A DNA stretch of 14,427 nt, from the NCBI GenBank assembly GCA_028372485.1, contig JAOMYS010000016.1, positions 1 to 14,427 on the forward strand, in the 5' to 3' direction. Below the pieces are notes generated by a model. That model did no database searches. It was given only the letters and a program-made list of their open reading frames with translations, and was not told the DNA's origin. The translations under genes and the position numbers were made by a program. This stretch comes from Rickettsiaceae bacterium. Its GTDB lineage: Bacteria; Pseudomonadota; Alphaproteobacteria; Rickettsiales; Rickettsiaceae. How positions within the stretch are numbered: position 1 is the first letter of the stretch; each line of letters starts with the position of its first letter. This document shows, piece by piece, positions 14,339-14,427 of the stretch.

Positions 14339-14377
14339 AAAGCAATAAATTACTGATATTTCTTGTGGCTTTTTTTT
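14339..14377 (+). terminator. Candidate intrinsic terminator after acpS
   Basis: AAAGC (14339-14343) can pair with GCTTT (14368-14372), and AAAT/ATTT pairs lie inside. Eight T residues (14370-14377) overlap and follow the right arm. The stem is interrupted and AT-rich, so strength is uncertain. Its position 12 bp after the acpS stop supports the call. Confidence 0.4.
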
Positions 14378-14390
14378 GGTATAGGTGATT

Positions 14391-14427
14391 TATTATAGTA
14401 ATGCTCGAATTTACGCCAGTAAAAAAT
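14391..14427. repeat. Partial 48-bp-type repeat unit at the right edge
   Basis: TATAGTAATGCTCGAATTTACGCCA (from 14393) agrees at 20 of 25 positions with the core of the unit at 3780-3804 and shares TAATGCTC with the unit at 7543. It is cut by the window edge, so it is unclear whether a palindrome is attached. Confidence 0.5.

Noticed and set aside
14332..14388. 18-codon open frame after acpS beginning ATGGAGCAAAGC
   Set aside because: It covers the candidate terminator stem and T-run, is very short, and its hydrophobic translation comes from T-rich DNA.

Overview
The window reads as AT-rich chromosomal DNA of an intracellular-type alphaproteobacterium, most likely a member of the Rickettsiales or a close relative. 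This rests on four things: a tilS-ftsH pair, a three-subunit (split alpha) proton-translocating transhydrogenase, an IalB-family secreted protein, and palindromic intergenic repeats of the kind familiar from that order. The order-level assignment is an inference from gene content and base composition. I could not run a phylogeny.

Left part (1-4063, all minus strand): the start of a sodium:solute symporter cut by the window edge, then tilS followed by ftsH (12 bp apart, probably one operon). Upstream of tilS lies a 375-bp gene-free stretch filled with a hairpin-forming palindromic element, about three degenerate 48-bp units and a decayed second palindrome.

Middle (4064-7611): a secreted IalB-like protein immediately downstream of a tRNA-Val(UAC) with encoded CCA (both minus). 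Divergent from these are a five-helix membrane sulfatase-fold transferase of the LtaS/MdoB type and a LysE-family exporter (both plus). A second gene-free stretch (7336-7611) between the convergent exporter and pntB carries two further copies of the palindromic element, in opposite orientation, plus a 48-bp-type unit.

Right part: pntAA-pntAB-pntB (minus, 10576 to 7612), which couples NADH/NADP+ hydride transfer to the proton gradient. It diverges, with only 37 bp between start codons, from lolA (outer-membrane lipoprotein carrier). Then comes the widely conserved cluster ffs (4.5S/SRP RNA), dnaX (clamp-loader subunit), ybaB/ebfC (nucleoid-associated protein), recR (recombinational repair) and acpS (holo-ACP synthase), all plus strand. 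A third trace of the repeat begins at the right edge.

The coding genes are mostly housekeeping: protein quality control, tRNA-Ile lysidine modification, redox balance, envelope maintenance, SRP, replication/repair and fatty-acid carrier activation. I saw no transposase, phage gene, CRISPR array or obvious defence system. The most interesting signal is the intergenic repeat family: its stems carry compensatory base changes between two loci, and all gene-free stretches over 300 bp, or nearly so, are built from it.
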